From Oscillospiraceae bacterium (GTDB lineage: Bacteria > Bacillota > Clostridia > UMGS1840 > HGM11507): a stretch of 64,000 nt of DNA. The translations under genes and the position numbers were made by a program. Below, one piece after another: positions 19,428 through 27,736 of the stretch. Each line of letters starts with the position of its first letter. The first letter of the stretch is position 1. Below the pieces are notes generated by a model. It saw only the letters and a list, made by a program, of their open reading frames with translations. It did not search any database and was not told the origin of the DNA. The DNA lies in the NCBI GenBank assembly GCA_015068665.1, contig SVKB01000001.1:164812-228811 (forward strand), in the 5' to 3' direction.

Positions 19428-20027
19428 ATGAGATATAAGGTAAATAAAACAAGTGTGGTTAATCCTGATATTAATTCTTCTGAATGGGATAAAGCGGAGG
19501 TTGGACACCTGACAAAACAAAGATGGAAGGAGTTTTTTCAACCGATAAATACCTCTTTTAAAATTCTTCGCGGTCCCCGGGGAATAAGCGTTCTTATGCA
19601 CACGGACGAGAAAAATTTAAGAGCAGTAAATAAAGAAGAAAACTCAAGAGTCTGCGATGACAGCTGTATGGAATTCTTTTTTAAGCCCGATCCCTGGGAC
19701 ACAAAATATATAAATTTCGAATTCAATCCTGACGGTATATTGTTTTTAAGCGTCGGAACTGACCGATATGACAGGGAAATTCTTGATACAGACAGGGAAA
19801 TTTTCAAAATAGAGTCCATTCCGAATGACGGGGACTGGTCGTTAAAATTTTATATACCGGACGATTTTTTATTTAATTATTTTAATAAAATTTCAGATGT
19901 ATGCCGCGGTAATTTCTATAAATGCGGTGAGCTTACAGGACACTCTCATTTTATATCCTGGGTTGAAGCAGAGGCTCCTGAACCGGATTTTCATATTCCT
20001 GATTTCTTCGGATATCTGGAATTTTAA
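19428..20027 (+). CDS. CBM9-like carbohydrate-binding protein, 199 aa
   Basis: A stand-alone family 9-type binding domain with no signal peptide. Typical elements are present in order: 'DDSCMEFFFKPDPWD', 'YINFEFNPDGILFLSVG', 'NFYKCGELTGHSHFISWVEA' and the closing 'PDFHIPDFFGYLEF'. This layout matches the cytoplasmic CBM9-like proteins common in gut bacteria. GGAGG precedes the ATG. It is adjacent to the DUF4838-like gene and only 12 bases before the chimeric giant, so it shares an operon with it. Whether it binds sugar inside the cell or has become an enzyme accessory is unknown. Confidence 0.85.
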   Translation: MRYKVNKTSVVNPDINSSEWDKAEVGHLTKQRWKEFFQPINTSFKILRGPRGISVLMHTDEKNLRAVNKEENSRVCDDSCMEFFFKPDPWDTKYINFEFNPDGILFLSVGTDRYDREILDTDREIFKIESIPNDGDWSLKFYIPDDFLFNYFNKISDVCRGNFYKCGELTGHSHFISWVEAEAPEPDFHIPDFFGYLEF

Positions 20028-20039
20028 AAGGAGAATATT

Positions 20040-23000
20040 ATGAAAAGAATAATATCTGTAATAATTGCTTTTACAATGATACTTTCGCTTTTTTCCTCGA
20101 TAGCAGTTACAGCGGATGACAAAACAACTGATAATATAGTATACAGTGAAAATTTTAATAACTGTAATACCACGCTTCCTGATGGATTTAATCCGATGGC
20201 ATTTGCAAAAACAAGATGCTGGGTTCAGAATGAATATGCAGTTTCGGGAAAAGCATTATATATGTATGATGATTCATCAACAGATGCTACTATTTTGTAC
20301 GGACCTGCATTTGAGGTCAATCCGGGAGAATTCTATACGGCACAGGCACAGATGTATGTTCCTTACGGAACAGTAAGTTTGTATTTAAAATTTTACGATG
20401 CATCAGACAAAGAGATTCTTTCCTGGTATAGTGCAATCAGCGTAACAAGTGATTTTACGACTGCAACAATGGTAAATAAGGCACCTGACGATGCAGTAAG
20501 TGCAAGAGTATGCTATGCATCGGGAGCTGCATATACATGTAGGGCATATTATGATGATGTTGTAGTTTATGAGGGAATAGTGGAAGTTGATGACACTGTA
20601 ACTCTTGACCCACCTGTTCAAAAAGATGCGGTTAATGCAAAAATCGTAGAGCCTGATGGGAATAAACTTAAATATAACCCTTATAATGATAAGGGCGACA
20701 AGATGGGAGATTTTTCACATGTAGGATTTTATAAAGGCGAATTTGAAATTCCGGATTCAAAAAATCTTCCTGTTGCTGCGGTTGTTTCTCCATCTGCAGA
20801 TCCGAATGCCGATGATACTGCAAGAATCCAGCAGGTTATATATGATGTATATAATAATTCTTCCGATGATTCTTTTAAAGTTATTAAATTGAAAGCAGGA
20901 AGATACAACATAAATAAGACCGGCTTGTTTTTAAGACCCGGAATTATTTTATCCGGCGAAGGACAGGGACCCACCGGAACAATTCTTTATGCAAAAGACC
21001 CTGTTGTTCACAATGTTATAAAAGCATACGGCGGAGCTCAGGCAAAAACTTCTGATAATGTAAATATTTTAGATAATTACGTTAAAGCCGGAAGCAATCA
21101 GTTTACGGTAGAAAAGGGTAAGGGGGCAACCTTTAAGGCAGGAGATACTATCCATATCCATCATCACGGAACAGAAGAGTGGAGTAAGGCGATGGGTATG
21201 TGGGGTGTTACCAACTATGCAGGGGAGCTTACATACTGGAAAGATGGCGAATTCAATGTAGATATGAACAGAACTGTTAAAGAAGTAAACGGAGATACTA
21301 TAACAGTTGACTTTCCTTTCTTTGTTCCGATGGATAACACATACTCGGTTCCGTATGTATATAAAACATCGGAAGCGGCTAAGTGGAAGCATATAGGCAT
21401 TGAAAACTTGAGGCTTGAATCTTATTACAACGGCGTACCAACAGATAACGAACATGCAGAGAACGGAATATGTCTTTCGGGAGTTATAGACAGTTATATA
21501 AGAGATGTAAGTTTAAAACATTTCAGAATGGCAGGTATCTGGCTTGATAAAACAAGCAGCAGAGTAACAGTTAAAAACTGCTCAAGTCTGGACCCTGTTT
21601 CCACTTTTGAAGGTAACAGAAGATACGGATTTCGAACATCAGGATATCAGCAACTTGTTTCGGGATGCTATTCCTACGCAGGTCAGCTTGATTATAATAC
21701 AACAGGTAACTGTCCGGGGCCTGTAGTATTTAATGATTGTGTTTCCGATACCGGTTATAATCCGAGCGAAAATCACGGTTTCTTTGCACAGGGTACACTT
21801 TTTGACGGAATTTATTTTATATCCAATCAATACAGAGGATGTATTCAGTTTATCAACCGCGGTTACTGGGGAAACACTCAGTCTCACGGTTGGTCTGCGG
21901 CATCATCGGTAGCATGGAACTGCTTAAGCCCTGCAATTATCGGAAATAAACCGCCAATGACTTATCAGAATTTTATTGTAGGTATACATGGTTGGTATGA
22001 TGAAAAGTTTGCAGCCGAAAAAAAATCGCACCATGTAGAAACTGCAAAGCAATATTACAGAACAAGCGAGCAGTTAGCTCCTTTACCTGAAAACTTTGTA
22101 AACTATGAAAACAGCCCGATTTCCGGCGACTGTTATATAGAATCTCCAACAGCACCCGTTGAACCCCGTTCTCTATATAAGGCTCAGCTTGCCGAAAGAT
22201 TAACAGGCAACTTTAAAAATACAAAACCGAATGCTCCCGTTATTTCTTCTCCTCGTGGCGAAGATTTACTGGCAACTAATAATGTAAGTATAAAGGGTAT
22301 GTTTAGGAAGGGTGCCGAAAAGGTTACCATATATATTGATAATAAGCCTTATGAGGCAACACTTAATAATTCTGATTATACATTTATACTTGAATTAAGA
22401 TTAAACAATGGAGTGCATAAAATCCATGCAACCCAGACTATTGACGGTATTGAGAGTACAAAAAATGCCGACAGATTTATAACAGTTAATGAATCAAAAG
22501 GAAATTTTGATTATCTTGAAAGTAATTACGAATTTGAAAAAGTTCATCCTCTTATAAATTCGGATGTGATTTCTTATGATCAGCAGCAGAATAGTTTGTT
22601 AGCAGTAAAAGAAATATCTTCAGATACAGAGTTTTATAACATAGCCCAAAATATGGGTGGCAACTATAAACTAACAGCAGATATCACTCTTGATAAGGGG
22701 CTTTCAGGAAGCTTTTCGGGAACACTTGACGGTAATGGACACACCATCACTTTAGGAAATTCGGCAAGCCCTTCAGTATCAGGTGTTTTTGAATATATTG
22801 CTGCCGGTGCTGTAATTAAAAACTTAAAGGTTGACGGTGTGTTTACATCGGATAAAACCATAGGAGCCTTTGCAAACCGCATAAGCAGTGGTAAAGAAAC
22901 CAATGCACCCGTTTTATTTATTAACTGCACAAATTTTGCGGATGTTACCGTTAATGTGGATTCGAACGGTCAGTATATTGGCGGATTTGTAGGGCTGATT

Positions 23001-25265
23001 GGCGGAACAGGTCCTGTTGAATTCAGTAAATGCTCTAATTACGGTAATGTGTATACAACCTATACAGGCAGTTATAAAATAACAGGTGCAGGTGGATTTG
23101 CAGGTCATGGTAATAATGTAACTGCGGAATATTGTGTCAACTACGGTTCGGTTGATGCTTTGAATAATCAGAACAGGAGCGCAGGGGGTATCATAGGTAT
23201 TGCGGGTGTCAGACTGGACATTAAAAACTGTGCAAATTTCGGTTCCGTTGCAGCAAGATGTGACGGCTATGCAGGCGGCATTATAGGTAAACTGTTTACT
23301 GTTACTACCTCTGCAAACTTATTAAAATCTGCATCTATAGCAAACTGTCTTAATGCAGGTAAGCTTAACTCTCATTACAGTGGGGGAATATGTGGCGGAC
23401 GTACAACAGATGAGCAACTGCCATTTAGTGTTATTAAGAATTGTATAAATATTGGTTCTTCCAGTGCTGATACTAATACATACGCCATTTGTGCTAATGC
23501 GGTGGAAAGTGCTTATGCAGTTACCGGTTGTGCCACAAAGAAAAATGAAAATACAAGGCTTTTTTCAGCTGATGGAATTAAAAATTCGAATTTAGATGGT
23601 TTTACCAAGACTGACAGTTACGAATATCCTTTGCCCACAGGAATTTCCTATAATTTAAAAGCAGGGGTTATAAGAATTTCAACTTCGGCTGATTTTATGA
23701 ATATTAAGAATTACCCTTCCGGCAATTATAAGCTTATGGGGGATATAGATTTAAGTAATTGCGGTTATGTTGCAATTACGGGATTTTCAGGCGTGCTTAA
23801 CGGTAACGGATATACCGTAAATCTTGGAAACAGTGCAAAACAGGGTGTGTTTGCAACCGCAAGTAATTTTACAATTAAGAATCTTAATGTTAAGGGAAAT
23901 ATTAATGCCAATACAAAAACAGGTGCTTTTGTAGGCGATGCCGATGGATCAGCTTCCTTTATTAACTGTAAAAACTATGCTGATATAGCGTCTTTATCAG
24001 CTGCAGTTTATATGGGCGGTATCTTAGGCGACGGATATGATGACTGTACAGATGTAACCTTTAAAAACTGTATAAATTACGGTTCCATTGATACTTACAA
24101 CAATGCAATTTACGTTGATATTGGTGGTTTAGCAGGCGTTATAAGAAATGCAACGGTTGAAAACTCAATTAACTATGGAAAAATTAACGGTAACCGGTAT
24201 GCCGGAGGTTTAATCGGTTGGAGCACCAATAACCTTCAGTTATCAGACTGTGCTAACTTTGGCGGTGTTTATTCCAAATCTTACGGAAAAGCAAGAGGCG
24301 GAGCTGTCGGAAACTTAGGAAAGTCTTCAACAGGTTATATAACGAACTTCCTCAATGCAGGACAGTCTACCAATGGAGTTGCAGGAACTAAAGATGCTTC
24401 CTATAAAACAGCTCTTTCGGTTTCTTACTGTGTTAACACAGGAATAACTGATTATCCGATGATTAATATGCCGGGTGCCACAACTTCTGACTGTTACTTC
24501 CTTGAAGGCAAAGGTACTGACTCAACAGGTGCCACATCCAAAACTTCAGAAGAATTTAAAACACTTGAAATTGCAGGCTTTAAAGTACCGAAGGATATTT
24601 ACGGTTTAGAATATCCCGTACCAAGTGCCTTAACTCTTACAACAAATAATATAACAGTTACAGCGTCAGTTGGCGGAACTGTTTCTCCTTCGGGAACAGT
24701 TAAAGTATTATACGGAAGAAATGTAACCTTTAAGGTAACAGCCAACTCAGAATACTATGCGGATGACTGCTTATATAACGGTGCGGTAATTGCGCTTAAC
24801 AGCAATAATGCGTATACAACACCGGAAATTACAGCTCCCGCAACCTTTGATGCACAGTTTGCAAAATTAGAAGATGTTGATGTATCTGATGCGGTATATA
24901 TGTACAATCCATATATAACATCCAAAGAAGATACAGAGCATTACGGTGACAACGGCTCGGTTATTACATTTGCTAAAGCTGCAAAGGTTAACCCTGTTAC
25001 CGTTACTGAATGCGGACTTTTAGTTGACGAAACAAACGCTATGACAGCTGATGAGCTTGTATATGGCGCTAAAGAAGTAAGAGTGCTTGCATTTGACCTT
25101 GAAACAAAGAAATTAACAGAAAACGGTCAATACGGTATACTTATATACAACAACAGCTATACTGAGTCTAAGACCTATAAGGTTCGCGCCTATGCAAAAT
25201 ACAGCAACGGAAAAATTGCTTACGGTGATTTATATGAAATAGCTTTTGGTAACATTAAGGATTAG
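20040..25265 (+). CDS. Secreted beta-helix/GLUG chimeric giant, 1741 aa
   Basis: The signal peptide and residues to ~840 parallel the 1121-aa protein at 9497: CBM-like domain, pectin-lyase-type beta-helix with 'LSGEGQGPTGTILY', and Ig-like domain. Similarity stops after 'INSDVISYD', where the other protein enters its stalk domain. From ~850 this one carries two GLUG units (~850-1190 and ~1195-1530), then the InlB-like repeat ('GGTVSPSGTVKV') and the Fn3-like end domain of the 12918 protein. It is thus a fusion of the front of one neighbour with the back of another. The last ~270 bases are almost identical to the end of the 12918 gene. AAAAGGAG precedes the start. Probable role: surface or secreted glycan lyase-like protein; no catalytic residues are assigned. 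Confidence 0.87.
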   Translation: MKRIISVIIAFTMILSLFSSIAVTADDKTTDNIVYSENFNNCNTTLPDGFNPMAFAKTRCWVQNEYAVSGKALYMYDDSSTDATILYGPAFEVNPGEFYTAQAQMYVPYGTVSLYLKFYDASDKEILSWYSAISVTSDFTTATMVNKAPDDAVSARVCYASGAAYTCRAYYDDVVVYEGIVEVDDTVTLDPPVQKDAVNAKIVEPDGNKLKYNPYNDKGDKMGDFSHVGFYKGEFEIPDSKNLPVAAVVSPSADPNADDTARIQQVIYDVYNNSSDDSFKVIKLKAGRYNINKTGLFLRPGIILSGEGQGPTGTILYAKDPVVHNVIKAYGGAQAKTSDNVNILDNYVKAGSNQFTVEKGKGATFKAGDTIHIHHHGTEEWSKAMGMWGVTNYAGELTYWKDGEFNVDMNRTVKEVNGDTITVDFPFFVPMDNTYSVPYVYKTSEAAKWKHIGIENLRLESYYNGVPTDNEHAENGICLSGVIDSYIRDVSLKHFRMAGIWLDKTSSRVTVKNCSSLDPVSTFEGNRRYGFRTSGYQQLVSGCYSYAGQLDYNTTGNCPGPVVFNDCVSDTGYNPSENHGFFAQGTLFDGIYFISNQYRGCIQFINRGYWGNTQSHGWSAASSVAWNCLSPAIIGNKPPMTYQNFIVGIHGWYDEKFAAEKKSHHVETAKQYYRTSEQLAPLPENFVNYENSPISGDCYIESPTAPVEPRSLYKAQLAERLTGNFKNTKPNAPVISSPRGEDLLATNNVSIKGMFRKGAEKVTIYIDNKPYEATLNNSDYTFILELRLNNGVHKIHATQTIDGIESTKNADRFITVNESKGNFDYLESNYEFEKVHPLINSDVISYDQQQNSLLAVKEISSDTEFYNIAQNMGGNYKLTADITLDKGLSGSFSGTLDGNGHTITLGNSASPSVSGVFEYIAAGAVIKNLKVDGVFTSDKTIGAFANRISSGKETNAPVLFINCTNFADVTVNVDSNGQYIGGFVGLIGGTGPVEFSKCSNYGNVYTTYTGSYKITGAGGFAGHGNNVTAEYCVNYGSVDALNNQNRSAGGIIGIAGVRLDIKNCANFGSVAARCDGYAGGIIGKLFTVTTSANLLKSASIANCLNAGKLNSHYSGGICGGRTTDEQLPFSVIKNCINIGSSSADTNTYAICANAVESAYAVTGCATKKNENTRLFSADGIKNSNLDGFTKTDSYEYPLPTGISYNLKAGVIRISTSADFMNIKNYPSGNYKLMGDIDLSNCGYVAITGFSGVLNGNGYTVNLGNSAKQGVFATASNFTIKNLNVKGNINANTKTGAFVGDADGSASFINCKNYADIASLSAAVYMGGILGDGYDDCTDVTFKNCINYGSIDTYNNAIYVDIGGLAGVIRNATVENSINYGKINGNRYAGGLIGWSTNNLQLSDCANFGGVYSKSYGKARGGAVGNLGKSSTGYITNFLNAGQSTNGVAGTKDASYKTALSVSYCVNTGITDYPMINMPGATTSDCYFLEGKGTDSTGATSKTSEEFKTLEIAGFKVPKDIYGLEYPVPSALTLTTNNITVTASVGGTVSPSGTVKVLYGRNVTFKVTANSEYYADDCLYNGAVIALNSNNAYTTPEITAPATFDAQFAKLEDVDVSDAVYMYNPYITSKEDTEHYGDNGSVITFAKAAKVNPVTVTECGLLVDETNAMTADELVYGAKEVRVLAFDLETKKLTENGQYGILIYNNSYTESKTYKVRAYAKYSNGKIAYGDLYEIAFGNIKD

Positions 25266-25266
25266 T

Positions 25267-25310
25267 AATAAACATGAGCGGATGCCGATGGCATTCGCTT
25301 ATGTTTATTT
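25267..25310. terminator. Bidirectional terminator
   Basis: Arms 25267-25286 and 25290-25309 form a 20-bp stem with two G-T pairs and a three-base loop. A/T-rich flanks lie on both sides, between the + strand giant gene and the - strand AraC remnant. Confidence 0.8.
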
Positions 25311-25585
25311 TACATAAATTTAATTTTGTGATTCTTTCTGTAATTCAAAGGACTTTGTCCTGTTGTTACATGAAATTCCTCCTTGCCCGGGCAAAGCAGT
25401 GCCTCGCCGTCAAGAACATATAACAGTGAATCGGAGGTCCTGTTAAAATCCTTTTTGTGTACCCGGTTTGCCTGCTTTGGCATAATGGAATAGGAATTTA
25501 AAACTGAAGTAATTTTTTTTATAAAAATATCACACCGGTTAAAACCGCCGTTTTGTCCGCTCACTTTCAGCATCTCCCTATTCAA
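25310..25585 (-). pseudogene. AraC regulator remnant with internal deletion, 91 codons
   Basis: The N-terminal part ('DFNRTSDSLLYVLDGEALL', 'GKEEFHVTTGQ') reads as the cupin sensing domain of an AraC protein. It then passes directly into 'TTGQSPLNYRKNHK', which is the very end of an AraC helix-turn-helix domain. About 170-190 residues expected between them are absent without a frameshift. The sequence coding TTGQ fits both domain contexts, so a deletion between short matching stretches is likely (inference). Only a TTG or poorly placed ATG is available as start, and no good ribosome site is seen. It cannot bind DNA as an AraC protein. Confidence 0.7.
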
Positions 25586-25718
25586 TCAGCTTTTATTTAA
25601 TTGTATATAAAAAAGATAGTCTGTCAATTTCAGTTTTGAAATATATAAAAAAATGTTAAAATAAATATTTACTTTTTTAACTTTAAATACTACAATAATT
25701 ATAAAGTTTGATATACAA

Positions 25719-25776
25719 GGGACAAAAAGCCTTCCCCTCAAGGGGAAGCCTTTGAAAAAACATATTTTTTTGTCCC
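25719..25776. repeat. 58-base nested palindrome (small inverted-repeat element)
   Basis: Outer arms GGGACAAAAA (25719-25728) and TTTTTGTCCC (25767-25776) enclose a second hairpin centred on CTTCCCCT/AGGGGAAG at about 25731-25748. The sequence after the right arm (GTCCCTAACTTGA, 25772 onward) recurs at 26657-26669, overlapping the stop codon of the DUF218 gene. It looks like a miniature transposon or its footprint; no transposase is present. Confidence 0.6.
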
Positions 25777-25792
25777 TAACTTGATAAAAACA

Positions 25793-26020
25793 TATGCGGT
25801 GCATAGCACCACAGCTAAATTCGCCTACGGCGAGCTAAATTGAACAAGTTCAGCTAAATTGCCTGTGGCAGCTAAATGTGTTTCGCACGCTTTTGGCGAA
25901 TTTAATTTAGCTACTCCAAAGGAGTTATTTAGCTATGAAGCGAAGCGGTATAATTTAGCTTTGCAACTTGTTGTAAAATTTAGCTTAAATGGTTGGCATC
26001 TAAATTATACAGTCTTTATA
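25793..26020. repeat. Hairpin-array repeat element, copy A
   Basis: Short hairpins alternate with AGCTAAATT spacers in the left half (25813, 25833, 25852, 25870) and with the complementary AATTTAGCT in the right half (25904, 25926, 25952, 25977). The whole is therefore one large palindrome with small hairpins along both arms. It ends in a 26-base end sequence at 25995-26020 containing CATCTAAATTATACAGTC. Copy B lies at 27492-27717. It occupies the gap before the DUF218 gene, whose ribosome site starts right after it. Confidence 0.85.
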
Positions 26021-26036
26021 TAAAGGATATGGAATA

Positions 26037-26657
26037 ATGTTAAAGATATATGGGGTAAAAATGCAGAAGAAGAAAAAAATGTGCGTGATTTTTTTAGTAA
26101 TGTTAATTGTTCTCATAGTATATATTTTTGCTAATGCTTTTGCTATATACAATTACGGCAATATAGATGAAAAGCAAAAAAGCGACGTTGCCATTATATT
26201 GGGAGCTGCAACGGATACTAACGGTGTTTCTCCAGTTTTTGCAGAAAGGATTAATCATGGAATTTGGCTATATAATAATGGTTATGTTGATTATCTTTTA
26301 TTTACCGGTGGCAAGGGAGAGGGAGCAAAAGTTTCTGATGCGTATAAAGCAAAAGAATATGCAATGTTAAAAGGAGTACCCGAAGACATAATTTTCTTGG
26401 AGGAACAATCTAAAATTACTCAGGAAAACCTTAAATATTCAATAGAGATTATGGAAGATAATGGCTTAAACACGTGCATTATAGTAAGTGACCCTCTGCA
26501 TATGAAACGTGCTATGCTAATGGCTAAGGACTATGGTCTAAATGCTTTTTCATCTCCAACGGTAACCACAAGATATCGTACCTGGAAAACAAAATTACCG
26601 TTTTTATTGCGAGAAGAGTTCTTTTATATAGGATATAAGATTTACAGATTATTTTAG
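26037..26657 (+). CDS. DUF218/YdcF-like membrane-anchored protein, 206 aa
   Basis: One N-terminal membrane segment (~residues 14-36, 'MCVIFLVMLIVLIVYIFANAF') is followed by a DUF218 domain: 'VAIILGAATDTNGVSPVFAERI', 'YLLFTGGKGEG', 'SEAYKAKEYA'-like 'SDAYKAKEYAMLKGVPEDII' and 'TCIIVSDPLHMKRAMLMAK'. This family (SanA, YdcF, ElyC) is linked to envelope and cell-wall precursor metabolism. AAAGGA lies nine bases before the ATG, immediately after repeat copy A. The stop codon lies inside the second copy of the GTCCCTAACTTGA repeat, so the gene is framed by repeats and may have arrived with them. Base composition is more AT-rich than the giant genes. Confidence 0.85.
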   Translation: MLKIYGVKMQKKKKMCVIFLVMLIVLIVYIFANAFAIYNYGNIDEKQKSDVAIILGAATDTNGVSPVFAERINHGIWLYNNGYVDYLLFTGGKGEGAKVSDAYKAKEYAMLKGVPEDIIFLEEQSKITQENLKYSIEIMEDNGLNTCIIVSDPLHMKRAMLMAKDYGLNAFSSPTVTTRYRTWKTKLPFLLREEFFYIGYKIYRLF

Positions 26658-26721
26658 TCCCTAACTTGACAAAATCATAAAAAGATTGTCGAAAAATGGC
26701 GTGAGGAGAAAGGAAATAAAT

Positions 26722-27474
26722 ATGAATAAAGAAATTACAAAGATTATCAATAAGGTTATACTTGCGGAGCGGACGGTTCGTATTAAGCTTTTGGGCGATT
26801 CTATTACTCATGGTGTAGGAGGAACAGGGTTTGAACAGAACGGCGAAACCATTGTTAAGGGGTTTGCCCGTAATAAGGACGGATACTGTTGGGCAAAGCA
26901 GTTTAAGGAGTATATGGAGTCGCAATACGATTGTACTGTGACCAATAATGCATGCACAGGCACAAATATAGAGTTTATAATTGATAATTTTGAACAGCTT
27001 GTTGATATTGATGATGATATTGTTATATGTACTATAGGAACGAATAACCGTCATCAGCACATTGCCGATGCTCCCAAACACACTAAGCGTGAGCATATGG
27101 AAATTTTCTACGGAAATATCATTAAATTATATGATAAATTTAAAGAAATGGGAAAAGATGTGATTTTTGTTGCCAATATCCCTGCTTCGGCTGAAAATGA
27201 AAAAGACAAGGCGGATTCCTGGAGAATTTTCCATATGAACGATGTAAACGATCTTTATATGAAGGCGTCAACTGTTTGCGGGGTTCCGTTTATAAGTATG
27301 TATTCGCAGTTTCTGGAATATTGTGAGTTGAAGGAAATAGCTGTTGATTCCCTTCTTGCAGATGGGTTACACCCCAACGATAAAGGGTATGATGTTATGT
27401 TCAAACTTTTATTAAAAGAGCTTGGTATCGGGAGAAAGGTCTGTGAAACATCGCCCAAAAAGATAGGCATCTAA
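26722..27474 (+). CDS. SGNH/GDSL-type hydrolase, 250 aa
   Basis: ATG 26722 is chosen over the TTG frame opening at 26686 because GGAGAAAGG lies just before it. The block I motif 'KLLGDSITHGVG' puts the nucleophile at Ser27, 'ICTIGTNNRH' supplies the block III Asn, and 'ADGLHPNDKGY' near residue 225 gives the Asp/His pair. These proteins are usually carbohydrate or lipid esterases; acetyl removal from glycans is the likely role here. There is no signal peptide. The last two codons and stop fall inside a 26-base sequence that also ends both hairpin-array repeats, so the native C-terminus may have been replaced when the repeat arrived (inference). Confidence 0.88.
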   Translation: MNKEITKIINKVILAERTVRIKLLGDSITHGVGGTGFEQNGETIVKGFARNKDGYCWAKQFKEYMESQYDCTVTNNACTGTNIEFIIDNFEQLVDIDDDIVICTIGTNNRHQHIADAPKHTKREHMEIFYGNIIKLYDKFKEMGKDVIFVANIPASAENEKDKADSWRIFHMNDVNDLYMKASTVCGVPFISMYSQFLEYCELKEIAVDSLLADGLHPNDKGYDVMFKLLLKELGIGRKVCETSPKKIGI

Positions 27475-27717
27475 ATTATACAGTCTTTATATGCGGTGCT
27501 TTAGCACCGCAGCTAAATTCGCTAATGCGAGCTAAATTGAGTAAACTCAGCTAAATTGCCTGTGGCAGCTAAATGTGCTTCGCACGCTTTTGGCGAATTT
27601 AATTTAGCTACTCCAAAGGAGTAATTTAGCTATGGAGCGAAGCGGAATAATTTAGCTTTGCAACTTGTTGCAAAATTTAGCTTAAATGGTTGACATCTAA
27701 ATTATACAGTCTTTATA
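27466..27717. repeat. Hairpin-array repeat element, copy B, with flanking 26-base direct repeats
   Basis: The core (27492-27691) matches copy A and is bracketed by 26-base direct repeats at 27466-27491 and 27692-27717 that share CATCTAAATTATACAGTC. Compared with copy A, several stems have changed on both sides while still pairing: GAGT/ACTC replaces GAAC/GTTC, a CGC/GCG stem replaces CGCC/GGCG, and GCGGTGC/GCACCGC is fully paired here. The AGCTAAATT spacers are unchanged. The right end runs into the ribosome site of the DegT gene. Confidence 0.87.
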
Positions 27718-27736
27718 AAAAAGGAGCGTGGAAAAT

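Noticed and set aside
25793-26020. Regularly spaced short repeats resembling a CRISPR array
   Set aside because: The AGCTAAATT repeats are only 9 bases, switch to their complement halfway, and the 'spacers' are self-complementary hairpins; no cas genes are near.
25991-26020. TTGACA-like and TATAAA-like boxes at the right end of the hairpin-array repeats
   Set aside because: Transcription from them would begin inside or after the ribosome site of the next gene; kept as a repeat end, not a promoter.
26524-27096. 190-aa frame on the - strand across the DUF218 and SGNH genes
   Set aside because: It spans two well-supported genes and their gap in antisense and shows no recognisable domain.
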